DNA of 64,000 nucleotides from Chitinophaga arvensicola. GTDB lineage: Bacteria > Bacteroidota > Bacteroidia > Chitinophagales > Chitinophagaceae. The stretch spans positions 1,685,022 to 1,749,021 of the forward strand of contig NZ_FOJG01000001.1 in the NCBI RefSeq assembly GCF_900110835.1, given 5' to 3'. Under the pieces are notes generated by a model. It was not told the DNA's origin, did no database searches, and saw nothing but the letters and a program-made list of their open reading frames with translations. The position numbers and the translations under genes were made by a program. Positions within the stretch are counted from its first letter, which is position 1, and each line of letters starts with the position of its first letter. Shown one piece after another: positions 15,508-24,705 of this stretch.

Positions 15508-17100
15508 ATGAAAAATATTTATCTCACTGGAATAGCGATCGGTTTTACTTTACTTTCCGCATGTACCAAGCTGGATGTAAAGGTGGAATCTGAGTACGTA
15601 AAGGAAAATTTTCCTACTACCGCAGATGGGTTTAACGCTGCATCCGGTCCTATCTATACACAACTGAGCGGAGGCTATGCAGTAGATTACTGGCGTATGC
15701 AGGAGCTTTCTACAGACGAAGCCATTATCCCTGCCCGTGGTGGTAACTACGTGGATGGTGGTCAGTATGCGCAGTTACACCGGCACAACTGGACACCGGA
15801 TCATCCTACCGTAAAAAGTGTATGGCGTTGGGCATTTGGAGGCGTTAGTACCTGTAACCGTATCCTGTTACTTTTTGAAAAAGCGCCTGAAAGCAGTTCT
15901 AAAAAACTGGCAGTAGCAGAAGGGCGGGCCATGCGTGCGTTGTATTATTTCTACCTGATGGACCTGTATGGTAAAGTTCCTATTGTCACTACTTTTGGTG
16001 ATCCAACACCACCGGAGCAATCCAGCCGTGAGCAGGTATTCAACTTTATAGAAAAGGAACTGAAAGAAGTAATACCATCACTCAGAACAGAAGTGGCGCA
16101 GGTAACTTACTCCAAGCCTACCAAATGGTTTGCATTTACCTTGCTGACAAAAATGTATCTCAACTCCGTGGTATATACCGGTAAGCCCAGATTTGCAGAA
16201 ACCGTAGCCATGGCCGATAGCGTGCTGGTATCAAAGAAATATAGCCTGGATGATAGTTTTACCAGCATCTTTATGCCGGACAATGGTCCTCAGATTAAAG
16301 AAACCATTTTTGCCATTCCGTATGACGGTAACGTGATCAAAGGCAACCAGTTTTCCCGCTTTGGCTTACACACCAGCCTTGTGGTGAAATTCTCCCTGCC
16401 TTTCCGCCCAAGTATTGCGATGAGCACCATCGGTTCTTTCTATGATAAGTTCAATTTAGCAGGAGATGTGCGTAATACTACCTGGCTGGAAGGACCACAG
16501 GTGAATCCTGATGGCTCGCCTATTATGATCTCTACCACGAATAAAGGGCTGAACGACAGGTATACTGGTAGTGAGCCGGAGAAGAAGATCAACTGGCAAC
16601 TCTCCTTCTCAAAGGAAATGGTATTACGTGATGTGCCCAGTATGGACATTGGTAATGATGAGCTGGCGAAGGCTGCCGGTGTACGTTCTATCAAATATTA
16701 TCCTGATAAGAATACAGAGCCGTCTGAGCGTAATTCCAATAATGATGTGCCCGTTTTCAGGCTGGCAGATGTGATGCTGATGAAGGCAGAAGCCATTCTC
16801 CGGGGAGCAGCGGCTACAGCGGTAAACGGCGAGTTGCAAACACCGGATGTACTGGTGAATAAAATCCGTACCCGTGCACATGCACCACAGATCAGCAATA
16901 CCACTGAGAATGATTTGCTGGAGGAACGTGCGCGTGAACTCGCCTGGGAAACCTGGCGCAGAAATGACCTGATCCGCTTTAAACAATTCGAAAATAGCTG
17001 GGGCTTTAAATCGGATGCAAACGTACTGCACCAGATCTATCCCATTCCTTTCGAAGAGATTACCCTCAATCCTAAGCTGCAGCAGAATCCAGGATATTAG
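15508..17100 (+). CDS. SusD/RagB-family nutrient-binding lipoprotein
   Basis: A 530-residue lipoprotein (lipobox LLSAC, Cys19) that forms the lid over the SusC barrel encoded 24 bases upstream. SusD features include the N-terminal tetratricopeptide-like helices (EGRAMRALYYFYLMDLYGKVP) and the C-terminal family motif in which RARELAWETWRRNDLIRF precedes NPGY at the very end. VFRLADVMLMKAEA is the usual SusD core helix. No glycan-binding residues could be assigned, so the ligand could be a peptide or other polymer instead of sugar. Confidence 0.9.
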   Translation: MKNIYLTGIAIGFTLLSACTKLDVKVESEYVKENFPTTADGFNAASGPIYTQLSGGYAVDYWRMQELSTDEAIIPARGGNYVDGGQYAQLHRHNWTPDHPTVKSVWRWAFGGVSTCNRILLLFEKAPESSSKKLAVAEGRAMRALYYFYLMDLYGKVPIVTTFGDPTPPEQSSREQVFNFIEKELKEVIPSLRTEVAQVTYSKPTKWFAFTLLTKMYLNSVVYTGKPRFAETVAMADSVLVSKKYSLDDSFTSIFMPDNGPQIKETIFAIPYDGNVIKGNQFSRFGLHTSLVVKFSLPFRPSIAMSTIGSFYDKFNLAGDVRNTTWLEGPQVNPDGSPIMISTTNKGLNDRYTGSEPEKKINWQLSFSKEMVLRDVPSMDIGNDELAKAAGVRSIKYYPDKNTEPSERNSNNDVPVFRLADVMLMKAEAILRGAAATAVNGELQTPDVLVNKIRTRAHAPQISNTTENDLLEERARELAWETWRRNDLIRFKQFENSWGFKSDANVLHQIYPIPFEEITLNPKLQQNPGY

Positions 17101-17119
17101 TAAATAATAGTATCTGAAT

Positions 17120-17167
17120 AAAAAGCGGTGATTTTCTTATCCATGGATAAGAAAATCACCGCTTTTT
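17120..17167 (+). terminator. 48-bp perfect palindrome, terminator of SusCD operon
   Basis: Bases 17120-17143 are the exact reverse complement of 17144-17167, giving 24-bp arms with no loop; the ends are five A and five T. It lies 20 bases after the SusD stop codon. As RNA it makes a very stable hairpin ending in U's, and would work in both directions. Confidence 0.85.
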
Positions 17168-17222
17168 CCTTATTGCGTAAGTCGTTTTCCTGATCCGAGC
17201 ATTCCCCCCGGATTTACTCCTT

Positions 17223-17230
17223 TACTTTTG
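17223..17230 (+). promoter_or_regulatory. candidate -7 box
   Basis: TACTTTTG matches TAnnTTTG, about 150 bases before the small gene at 17381. Confidence 0.4.
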
Positions 17231-17334
17231 TGTCATGTAATTAATACCCCGGCGTTATTAGCTATACATAGTAAATGCATCCGTTGTTTGCACCACCATA
17301 TTTGAGTAGTAAAGAGTGATGAATTAAGTCCTGA

Positions 17335-17357
17335 CAGCGGCCCTGATACGGCCGCTG
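17335..17357 (+). promoter_or_regulatory. 5'-UTR hairpin
   Basis: CAGCGGCC (17335-17342) pairs with GGCCGCTG (17350-17357) around a 7-base loop, ending 23 bases before the start codon at 17381. It could affect mRNA stability or translation of that gene. Confidence 0.35.
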
Positions 17358-17380
17358 GAGGCACAAACCATAGATAGCCC

Positions 17381-17719
17381 ATGTGTAATTACCAGACATT
17401 ATATCACGGCGCTGCAGGATACGTCATCCGCTGCCCGCATTGCAAAGGTCTTCAGCTCGCATTCGGTACTACCGTTGTTAACCTGGATATCACCGAATTT
17501 GAATGTTTTAAAAAAATGGTCACTCGGTTATCGGATGACCACTATCATTCAGCGGAGAATGAAAAAATGATTTGTTTGCCTTTACCGGCAGATCATGTGA
17601 TGATGCTGGTAACACCTGCGGAAATAGTAGATCTGGCAGAAATGACGGCCGAAGTGCAGGCTTTGCTCGATACCTACCAGATCCTGGAAACTTCTTCCGG
17701 CGTGGGTAGCGCCGACTAG
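17381..17719 (+). CDS. small conserved protein with CxxC motif (DUF6686-like)
   Basis: A 112-residue cytoplasmic protein with an N-terminal Cys2 and a CPHC motif (18-21) that suggests metal or redox binding. It resembles small uncharacterised Bacteroidota proteins I know as DUF6686, with a low-certainty match. The rest is mixed alpha/beta with no membrane segment. It converges with the glutamate decarboxylase gene and their last four bases overlap, so the two mRNAs have complementary 3' ends unless terminated earlier. Function unknown. Confidence 0.6.
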   Translation: MCNYQTLYHGAAGYVIRCPHCKGLQLAFGTTVVNLDITEFECFKKMVTRLSDDHYHSAENEKMICLPLPADHVMMLVTPAEIVDLAEMTAEVQALLDTYQILETSSGVGSAD

Positions 17720-19104
17720 TGATGGAAACCGCCGCTTTCCTGCTGTGTCAGCGGCTTTCTCACCGGGTTCTCTTCAAAGTATTTTACGCAACGGGTGTAA
17801 TCCTGGATCAGCATGTCTGCCATATCCCGGCTGAAGCCGTGACGGATCAGCACACGTTGTACTACAATATCATTCGCAGCGCCGGTAAGCGGATAAGAAG
17901 CTATCTGCCAGCCACGGGAGCGGATCTTGTCGGAAATATCATATAACGTAAAGCCGTGATCACCAGGCTTTAAAGTCCAGCAAGCCCCTGGCAGCCCTCC
18001 CTGACCATTGTAAAGAATATCAAAATGCCCCAGTTTTCCTATCGCCTCTGCTATATAATGCGCATGATCCAGGCAGGACTGTTGTAACTTCGTATAGCCT
18101 TCCCTGCCATGACGCAATAAGTTGTAATACTGTGCTACAATTTGTCCGCCAGGCCTGGAGAAATTCAACGCAAACGTAGGCATATCACCCCCCAGGTAAT
18201 CTACCCGGAAAATCAGTTCTTCCGGCAGGTCCTCTTTCTCCCGCCAGATTACCCAACCCACACCTAACGGACTTAAACCATATTTATGTCCGGAAGCATT
18301 GATGGATTTTACACGGGGAATGCGGAAATCCCATACGAGATCAGGGGTAACAAAAGGTGAAATGAATGCACCACTGGCGCCATCCACATGAATAGGAATA
18401 TCCCAGCCTTTTTCTTTCTGTAGTTTATCCAAAGCTTTCGCAATTTCTGCTACCGGCTCGTACATCAGGGTGAAGGTAACGCCAAAGGTAGGTACTACGC
18501 CAATCGTGTTTTCATCGGCCAGTTCCAGTACTTTTTCCGGCGTAAGATTATAACGGCCATGTTCCATGCCTACTTCCCGTAATTCCACGTCAAAGTAACG
18601 GGCAAATTTATGCCAGCATACCTGTACCGCCCCGCAAATCAGGTTGGGTTTGTCGGTGGATTTTCCTTCTTTCTGCCTTTTTTTCCGCCATTGCCATTTC
18701 AGGGCAAGACCGCCCAGCATGGCTGCCTCACTGGAACCGGTGGTGCTGCAACCCATGGTGCTGGCACTGTCTGGCGCATTAAACAGATCGGCGAGAATAT
18801 GTACACACCTGTTTTCAATTTCAGCAGTTTGTGGATATTCATCTTTGTCGATCATGTTTTTATCCAGGCACTCATCCATTAATTTATGTACATATTCATC
18901 CAGCCATGTCTGGCAAAAAGTGGCGAGGTTCATCCTCGAATTGCCATCCAGCATTAATTCATCATGTACCAGGTGATATACAGTACGCATATCCTGCGCC
19001 TCCTCAGGTATCTTGTATTTCGGAATACTTTCCCTGCTGTCTGCGGATGCGTATAACCCTAAGCGGGAATTCTCATTCTCCTTTTTCTTGATAAATAATG
19101 GCAT
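17716..19104 (-). CDS. gadB: glutamate decarboxylase
   Basis: PLP enzyme that converts glutamate to GABA and CO2 while consuming a cytoplasmic proton, the core step of glutamate-dependent acid resistance. The 462 residues align along almost the whole E. coli Gad[10 protein letters not shown] at 59-67, [19 protein letters not shown] with Asp241, and the cofactor lysine in [10 protein letters not shown] (Lys274). The C-terminus ends QQESGGFHH, comparable with the QQNSFKHT tail of GadB, whose histidine closes the active site at neutral pH. The gene is transcribed away from the antiporter gene at 19276, with 171 bases between them. Confidence 0.93.
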   Translation of the reverse strand: MPLFIKKKENENSRLGLYASADSRESIPKYKIPEEAQDMRTVYHLVHDELMLDGNSRMNLATFCQTWLDEYVHKLMDECLDKNMIDKDEYPQTAEIENRCVHILADLFNAPDSASTMGCSTTGSSEAAMLGGLALKWQWRKKRQKEGKSTDKPNLICGAVQVCWHKFARYFDVELREVGMEHGRYNLTPEKVLELADENTIGVVPTFGVTFTLMYEPVAEIAKALDKLQKEKGWDIPIHVDGASGAFISPFVTPDLVWDFRIPRVKSINASGHKYGLSPLGVGWVIWREKEDLPEELIFRVDYLGGDMPTFALNFSRPGGQIVAQYYNLLRHGREGYTKLQQSCLDHAHYIAEAIGKLGHFDILYNGQGGLPGACWTLKPGDHGFTLYDISDKIRSRGWQIASYPLTGAANDIVVQRVLIRHGFSRDMADMLIQDYTRCVKYFEENPVRKPLTQQESGGFHH

Positions 19105-19139
19105 AACAATGTGGGCTTAATTGTTAGGAAATTCGTTTT

Positions 19140-19171
19140 GTTGTCTAACAACCGGATGAACCACTTGTTCA
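19140..19171. promoter_or_regulatory. two short inverted repeats between gadB and antiporter
   Basis: GTTGT-CTA-ACAAC (19140-19152) and TGAAC-N5-GTTCA (19157-19171) lie between divergently transcribed genes. They are candidate operators for shared control of the acid-resistance genes, but are short enough to arise by chance. Confidence 0.25.
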
Positions 19172-19275
19172 GCCCTTATCAAAATTCATATCTGGTGAAC
19201 AAATAGGGAATGACCTGTGTTACCTATTACGACTGAAATTATGACCATTTTCTTCTTCTTATAATCCAGATATAA

Positions 19276-20979
19276 ATGAATTGGTTACATCATACCTTCC
19301 AGGAATATCCTGAATTGGCCATTTTTCTCACACTGGCTGCAGGTTTTTTTATTGGCAGTATCCGTGTCGGTAAATTTTCGTTAGGATCCGTAACTGGTGT
19401 GCTGTTGATGGGCGTGATCGTTGGGCAGATGGATATACAGGTGTCTGCAAATGTGAAGTCAGTTTTTTTCCTGATGTTTCTTTTTGCAGTAGGCTACAGC
19501 GTAGGGCCGCAGTTTTTTCGTGGCCTGAAAAAGGATGGTTTGCCACAGGTGTTATTCGCCGCACTCATGTGCGTGGTATGCCTCATAGCCCCCTGGCTGT
19601 TATCAGTAGCGGTAGGCTATAACGTGGGGCAGGCGGCTGGTTTGATTGCCGGCTCACAAACCATATCGGCCGTGATGGGAGTAGCGGCAGATACAATTAA
19701 CCAGGTTAATCTCAGTGCAGAGCAAAAGCAGGTAATGATCAATGCCATGCCGGTTTGTTATGCAGTGACCTATATCTTTGGTACCGCAGGTTCTGCATGG
19801 CTGTTGTCCAGCATCGCCCCGATGATGATGGGCGGTATTGATAAAGTAAGAGCTGCCTGCAAAGAACTGGAGAAAACCATGGGAGCCGGTGATCCTACGC
19901 AGGATCCGGGCATGCGTTCCGCTTTTATTCCGGTTACTTTCCGTGCCTATGCAATTGATGCCTCTTCCATTGCAGCCGGCAAATCGGTACAGCAACTGGA
20001 GCTGGAATTAGGGCAACGCGATCATCGTTTATTTGTAGAGCGTATCCGTCAGCAGGATAAGAAAATAGTTGATCCCACACCGGAGTATATTATTAATCCG
20101 GGAGATGAGATTGTGCTGAGTGGCCGCCGGGAGTTCATACTGGGCGAAGAACACAGTATTGGTACGGAGATCGTAGATGTGGAACTGCTGAATTTTCCGG
20201 TGGAGAATGTGCAGGTATTTGTGATGAACAAAGGCGTGGTGGGTAAAACGGTGAAAGAATTACGCGCCATGGATTATATGCATGGTATACCGGTACAGAG
20301 TATAAGACGTGCGGGTATTGCCATGCCGGTGTACCCCGAAGCGGTGCTGGAAAGCGGCGATCATGTGGAGCTGGTGGGGTATAAAAAAGATATGGACAAA
20401 GCGGCGAAAGCCATTGGGTATGCCGATATTCCAACAGAAAAAACAGACATGATATACGTAGGGCTGGGCATCGTGCTGGGTGGTTTGGTGGGGGCTATGA
20501 GCATCCGCATAGGTGGGGTGCCGCTGAGCTTAAGTACCAGTGGTGGTGCGCTCATTGCCGGATTGATCTTCGGTTGGTTACGCGGACAGCATCCTGCTTT
20601 TGGCAAAATTCCGGAACCGGCTTTGTGGGTGATGAACAATGTAGGATTAAACACCTTCATCGCGGTGGTGGGTATCACTGCAGGTCCGAGTTTCGTGGCA
20701 GGCTTTAAGGAAGTAGGCTGGGGACTTTTCCTGGTGGGCATTGCCGCTACCTCTATTCCGCTGCTGGTGGGCGTGTTGATGGCCAAATACATTTTTAAAT
20801 TTCATCCGGCGCTGGTGCTGGGTTGTACCGCCGGTGCAAGAACTACCACTGCGGCATTATCTGCTATACAGGAAGAAGTACAAAGTAACCTGCCCGCATT
20901 GGGATATACGATTACCTACGCGGTGGGCAATACCTTGCTCATCATCTGGGGAGTGGTCATCGTACTGCTGATGACCTGA
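19276..20979 (+). CDS. AspT-family amino-acid antiporter
   Basis: Inner-membrane exchanger of 567 residues. Two hydrophobic halves, each with four to six membrane helices (5-180 and 390-567), flank a cytoplasmic pair of TrkA-C-like domains (about 205-370). This is the layout of the aspartate:alanine exchanger AspT (543 residues). AspT proteins exchange an amino acid for its decarboxylation product. Lying head-to-head with glutamate decarboxylase and upstream of a glutaminase, it most likely exchanges glutamate for GABA, replacing the unrelated GadC used by enterobacteria. That substrate is inferred from context. Confidence 0.82.
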   Translation: MNWLHHTFQEYPELAIFLTLAAGFFIGSIRVGKFSLGSVTGVLLMGVIVGQMDIQVSANVKSVFFLMFLFAVGYSVGPQFFRGLKKDGLPQVLFAALMCVVCLIAPWLLSVAVGYNVGQAAGLIAGSQTISAVMGVAADTINQVNLSAEQKQVMINAMPVCYAVTYIFGTAGSAWLLSSIAPMMMGGIDKVRAACKELEKTMGAGDPTQDPGMRSAFIPVTFRAYAIDASSIAAGKSVQQLELELGQRDHRLFVERIRQQDKKIVDPTPEYIINPGDEIVLSGRREFILGEEHSIGTEIVDVELLNFPVENVQVFVMNKGVVGKTVKELRAMDYMHGIPVQSIRRAGIAMPVYPEAVLESGDHVELVGYKKDMDKAAKAIGYADIPTEKTDMIYVGLGIVLGGLVGAMSIRIGGVPLSLSTSGGALIAGLIFGWLRGQHPAFGKIPEPALWVMNNVGLNTFIAVVGITAGPSFVAGFKEVGWGLFLVGIAATSIPLLVGVLMAKYIFKFHPALVLGCTAGARTTTAALSAIQEEVQSNLPALGYTITYAVGNTLLIIWGVVIVLLMT

Positions 20980-21006
20980 TTGGTTGTGATTAACTATTCA
21001 TCATAA

Positions 21007-22251
21007 ATGAGATATATCGTGATAGCAAGATCTACCCGTTGCTCCCGTGTGTACTTAAGTGTAGCCTTTACCGTAGTATTACTGTATATAATGACGACTC
21101 GTGTATCAGCACAAACAGATACCGCAGAAAATGGCAGGGGGCTGACCCGTAATATGATTGAAGGAGGAAAAACGCAGGGTTTTCTCTTTACCGATGTAAA
21201 GGGCATCCGCCTGCAATTCAGCGGATATGTACAGGCCGATTTTATTCACGATTTCAAGGAAATTGGCAATATACACGCCATGCAGCCGTCTACCATCCCG
21301 GTGCCTTCACTGAGTGATGGTAATACAGCCTTCACCGTCCGGCAGTCCCGTTTTGCTTTTACCGCCTTTGGCGCTCCCGATGCAAAAGGACGCGCCCTGA
21401 AAGCGGTCCTGGAATTTGATCTCTGGGGAAGTTTATCCGGCGCACCAAGATTGCGTCACGCGTACATTCAACATGGAAAATGGACCTTCGGCCAGTACTG
21501 GAGCAACTTTATGGATGATGACAACTGGCCGAACATCATGGATTACTGGGGGCCCAATTCCTACGTATGGACCCGACAGGTGCAGTTACGGTTTACACAA
21601 CAGTTATCGCCCTCCATGAAGTTTTCCGTATCAGCAGAACAGCCAGGCGGCGATGTGTCTATTCCTGCCAGCTGGAGCAACCGCACGGTATATCCGGATG
21701 TTACTGCCGCCTTTCAGAAAAATTTCGGGAAGAACAATATCAGCCATATCCGCCTGGCGGGATTATTACATCCCATCGATTACAGGAATGCGGATAGTAC
21801 GAAGAAGACAAGTATTGGGGCGGCCTTTAATCTCTCCGGTAACATTACCCTTTCCAAAAATGATGATATCAAGTTCCAGTTTGCCTATGGCACCGGTTAC
21901 GGAAAGTACAGTGAAGACATCAGCGGGGAAGGGCTGGATGGATACGCTGGTGTGAATGATAAGAGCATTACCAATATCAATATGCTGGCTACCTGGCTGT
22001 ACTACGATCACTTCTGGACAAAGAGCCTGGGCTCTACTATCGGTTACGGCTATCTGAAATTAAATACCGCAGATCTTAATATGCCTGCAGGCACATTGAA
22101 AGCCACACATTACGCATCTTTCAATACAACGTATTACTTTACATCCTTCTTTAAAATTGCAGGTGAAGTATTGTATGGAAAGCGGGAAAATACCGATGAT
22201 AAATCCGGAGATGATATCCGGGCGCAGTTCAGTGCTTTCTTCAAATTCTGA
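21007..22251 (+). CDS. outer-membrane porin (DcaP-like)
   Basis: A 414-residue beta-barrel protein with a signal peptide ending near VSAQ (about residue 36). It shows alternating barrel strands, GYVQADFIHDFKEIG near the start, and the paired WTFGQYWSNFMDD and NWPNIMDYWGPN segments typical of DcaP-type trimeric porins. The C-terminus ends in phenylalanine (SAFFKF). It starts 27 bases after the antiporter and ends 24 bases before the glutaminase, so it probably admits glutamine, glutamate or similar small anions to the periplasm for this pathway. Confidence 0.78.
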   Translation: MRYIVIARSTRCSRVYLSVAFTVVLLYIMTTRVSAQTDTAENGRGLTRNMIEGGKTQGFLFTDVKGIRLQFSGYVQADFIHDFKEIGNIHAMQPSTIPVPSLSDGNTAFTVRQSRFAFTAFGAPDAKGRALKAVLEFDLWGSLSGAPRLRHAYIQHGKWTFGQYWSNFMDDDNWPNIMDYWGPNSYVWTRQVQLRFTQQLSPSMKFSVSAEQPGGDVSIPASWSNRTVYPDVTAAFQKNFGKNNISHIRLAGLLHPIDYRNADSTKKTSIGAAFNLSGNITLSKNDDIKFQFAYGTGYGKYSEDISGEGLDGYAGVNDKSITNINMLATWLYYDHFWTKSLGSTIGYGYLKLNTADLNMPAGTLKATHYASFNTTYYFTSFFKIAGEVLYGKRENTDDKSGDDIRAQFSAFFKF

Positions 22252-22275
22252 TCATCTGCATAAAATTAAAAAGCT

Positions 22276-23280
22276 ATGAAAATTGTAATAACGCTGCTTG
22301 TGCTGCTAACGATGGGTATCACGGAAGTGAACGCCCAGAAAAAAGCAAAGCCCATTGATTTTAACGCAGTCATCAACGAAGCCTACAGCCTGTTCAAAAA
22401 TGAAAAAGGCGGAAAGAATGCAGATTATATCCCGTTCCTCGACAAAGTGAACTCAGATATGTACGGCATTGTGATCGTTACAAAAGAAGGACAGGTGTAC
22501 CAGGTTGGAGAAAATAAGTTTGAATTCGGTATAGAATCTATCGAAAAAGTATTTACGCTTTGTATGGCTATGGAAATATACGGCGACAGTGTAATCCTGG
22601 ATAAGATAGGCGCCAATCAAACCGGGCTGCCTTTCAATTCTGTGCCGGCGATAGAGCTGGATGGCAAAAGGCCGTCCAATCCCCTGGTGAATGCCGGCGC
22701 TATGGCCACTACGAGCCTGCTCACCAGTCACTTTGGCCACGCCGAAGCATGGGACAAGGTAAATGCCTATTTCGCAAAATTTGCGGGGCGTAACCTGACG
22801 GTGCTGGATGAACTGTATAAATCGGAGGCCGCTACCAATGCACATAACCAGGCGATTGCCATGTTGTTGAAATCTTACGGCTATATGTACGATGATCCGT
22901 TATATGCCTGCGATTTCTACACCAAACAATGTTCTTATGGGGTCAATACCCGCGACCTCGGTATTATGGCGGGTACACTGGCGAACGGCGGCGTAAACCC
23001 GGTAACGAAGGAACGCCTGATCAAAGAAAAGTATGTGCCTAAGGTACTGGCTATTATGGGTACTACCGGCCTGTACGAAACCACGGGCGAGTGGATGTTT
23101 AAGGTAGGATTGCCCAGCAAAAGCGGTGTAGGCGGCGGCATTATATCCGTAGTGCCCGGCAGATATGCCATTGCGGTGTTCTCTCCCCCGCTGGATAAAG
23201 CCGGCAACAGCGTACGCGCCCAGATGGCGATCCAGTATATTTCTGATAAACTGGATGCTAATATTTATTCAGATAAATAG
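22276..23280 (+). CDS. glsA: exported glutaminase
   Basis: Serine-type glutaminase (334 residues) that hydrolyses glutamine to glutamate and ammonia. The catalytic S-x-x-K is SIEK at 88-91; other family motifs are NPLVNAGAM, YGVNTRDLGIMAGTLANGG and KSGVGGGI. Unlike E. coli YbaS/GlsA it has a clear N-terminal signal peptide (1-20, TEVNA before QKK), so it should act in the periplasm. There it could make glutamate for the antiporter, and the ammonia released would itself neutralise acid. It is last in the antiporter-porin-glutaminase operon. Confidence 0.9.
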   Translation: MKIVITLLVLLTMGITEVNAQKKAKPIDFNAVINEAYSLFKNEKGGKNADYIPFLDKVNSDMYGIVIVTKEGQVYQVGENKFEFGIESIEKVFTLCMAMEIYGDSVILDKIGANQTGLPFNSVPAIELDGKRPSNPLVNAGAMATTSLLTSHFGHAEAWDKVNAYFAKFAGRNLTVLDELYKSEAATNAHNQAIAMLLKSYGYMYDDPLYACDFYTKQCSYGVNTRDLGIMAGTLANGGVNPVTKERLIKEKYVPKVLAIMGTTGLYETTGEWMFKVGLPSKSGVGGGIISVVPGRYAIAVFSPPLDKAGNSVRAQMAIQYISDKLDANIYSDK

Positions 23281-23300
23281 TCCATTTGTATGCCAGCCTG

Positions 23301-23343
23301 AATTGGTGAACGGTACCGGTGCGCCGGACACTGTTCACCAATT
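23301..23343 (+). terminator. terminator after glutaminase
   Basis: An 11-bp perfect stem (23301-23311 with 23333-23343) enclosing a smaller CCGG/CCGG hairpin, 20 bases after the stop codon. The following AGTTTT is only weakly T-rich. Confidence 0.6.
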
Positions 23344-23405
23344 AGTTTTCATGGTTAATTCGTAAATTCATAAAACAAGTTATCACCTTAACATGTTTTA
23401 GAGCT

Positions 23406-24365
23406 ATGGACGTAAAGGATTATTATAAGATACTGGGAGTAGAGAAAACGGCAACAGCTGAGCAGATTAAGAAAGCCTACCGTAAACTCGCGGTGAAGTA
23501 TCATCCGGATAAGAATCCCGATAATAAAGCCGCTGAAGATAAATTTAAAGAGATCAATGAAGCCTACGAGGTACTGAGCGACGCAGACAAGCGTAAGAAA
23601 TATGACCAGTTCGGGGAAAACTACAAATACTACGAACAGCATGGCGGCCGGCCGGAAGATTATGACTGGGGCCAGTATGGCGGTGGTGGTGCAGGCGGAC
23701 AGCGGCATACCTATTCCTATGGCGGTGGCAATATGGATGATATGTTTGGCGGCGCCGGTGGGGATGGTAATTTCTCAGATTTCTTTGAACAGCTTTTTGG
23801 CAGCCGCTTTTCCGGTGGCAGTCGCCGGCAGCAAGGGCCCGGCAAAGGGCGCGATGTGCAGGCCACCATGGAAGTATCCCTGGAAGATGCCTATACCGGC
23901 GCCACCAGGCAGGTGGAAGTGGGCGGCAGCAGGCTTAATATCAAGCTGAAACCAGGCTTGTATGAAGGGCAGGTAATCCGGTTGAAGGGAAAAGGCAATC
24001 CCGGCCGCAGCGGCGGCGAAAGCGGCGATCTCCTCATTACCATACACCTGGCGCCACATCCGCAGTATGAATTGAAAGGACAGGATATCCACACAGAACT
24101 GGCTTTGCCTTTGTATACAGCGGTGTTGGGCGGCAAAATAACGGTGAACACACCGGGCGCCTCCCTGAACATGAATATTCCGGCCGGTACCGACAGCGGC
24201 AAGGTATTCCGTTTAAAAGGAAAAGGAATGCCGGCCTATAACAACACTGGATCGGCAGGCGATTTGTACATCAAGGCAATGGTACATATACCAACAAATC
24301 TTTCCGACAAGGAAAAAGAATTGTTTCAGCAACTTTCACAATTAAATGAGAATGGGCATGCTTAA
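23406..24365 (+). CDS. cbpA: DnaJ/CbpA-type co-chaperone
   Basis: Hsp70 co-chaperone of 319 residues. The J domain (1-70) has the HPD triad at 33-35; then comes a Gly/Phe/Tyr-rich linker (about 75-140) and the two beta-sandwich substrate-binding domains (about 145-310, [18 protein letters not shown]). It lacks the four CxxCxGxG zinc-finger motifs of DnaJ, so it is the CbpA class. Its 3' end overlaps the next gene by up to 20 bases. The partner inhibitor CbpM is not recognisable nearby. Confidence 0.88.
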   Translation: MDVKDYYKILGVEKTATAEQIKKAYRKLAVKYHPDKNPDNKAAEDKFKEINEAYEVLSDADKRKKYDQFGENYKYYEQHGGRPEDYDWGQYGGGGAGGQRHTYSYGGGNMDDMFGGAGGDGNFSDFFEQLFGSRFSGGSRRQQGPGKGRDVQATMEVSLEDAYTGATRQVEVGGSRLNIKLKPGLYEGQVIRLKGKGNPGRSGGESGDLLITIHLAPHPQYELKGQDIHTELALPLYTAVLGGKITVNTPGASLNMNIPAGTDSGKVFRLKGKGMPAYNNTGSAGDLYIKAMVHIPTNLSDKEKELFQQLSQLNENGHA

Positions 24366-24705
24366 ACTTTTTGATTATCTGGAAGAGGTGATTTCCACGG
24401 AGCGAATTTCACAGCTGAATAACCCAAGGCTGTTGTATACCGCCAGCGAGATTATGCAGGAACTGGGTTATGGTCAGTCCGGTATGGAGCAGGAACCGCT
24501 GGACAGGGCCATGCATGCCTGCGCTGCCCTGAACATCCCGGTGGATTTCAACTTTAAGAAAGTATACTGCTTCAGGGATGGTGAACTCACCACTGACTGG
24601 CAATTGTCTGAACTGGCTACCTACCTGTTCATGATCAACTGCAATCCGCTGAATCCCTTCGTGGCAAAGGCGCAACTGATATTTATGATGAAAGACCGGG
24701 TATGA
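24346..24705 (+). CDS. unknown small protein in cbpA operon
   Basis: A 119-residue, apparently cytoplasmic protein with no recognised domain. It starts inside cbpA; in-frame ATGs at 24346, 24352 and 24358 are all possible, the last giving an 8-base overlap. It is mostly helical ([33 protein letters not shown]), with a central [18 protein letters not shown] segment. The position after cbpA is where CbpM usually lies, but the sequence lacks the MerR-like helix-turn-helix of CbpM. Its stop overlaps the start of the transporter gene (ATGA at 24702-24705). Confidence 0.6.
   Translation: MRMGMLKLFDYLEEVISTERISQLNNPRLLYTASEIMQELGYGQSGMEQEPLDRAMHACAALNIPVDFNFKKVYCFRDGELTTDWQLSELATYLFMINCNPLNPFVAKAQLIFMMKDRV

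Noticed and set aside
10634..17100. Full polysaccharide utilisation locus
   Set aside because: ECF, FecR, SusC and SusD are present, but no degradative enzyme is encoded with them, so a glycan substrate is not supported.
24346..24705. CbpM chaperone modulator
   Set aside because: Position fits, but there is no MerR-like helix-turn-helix and the sequence does not resemble CbpM.
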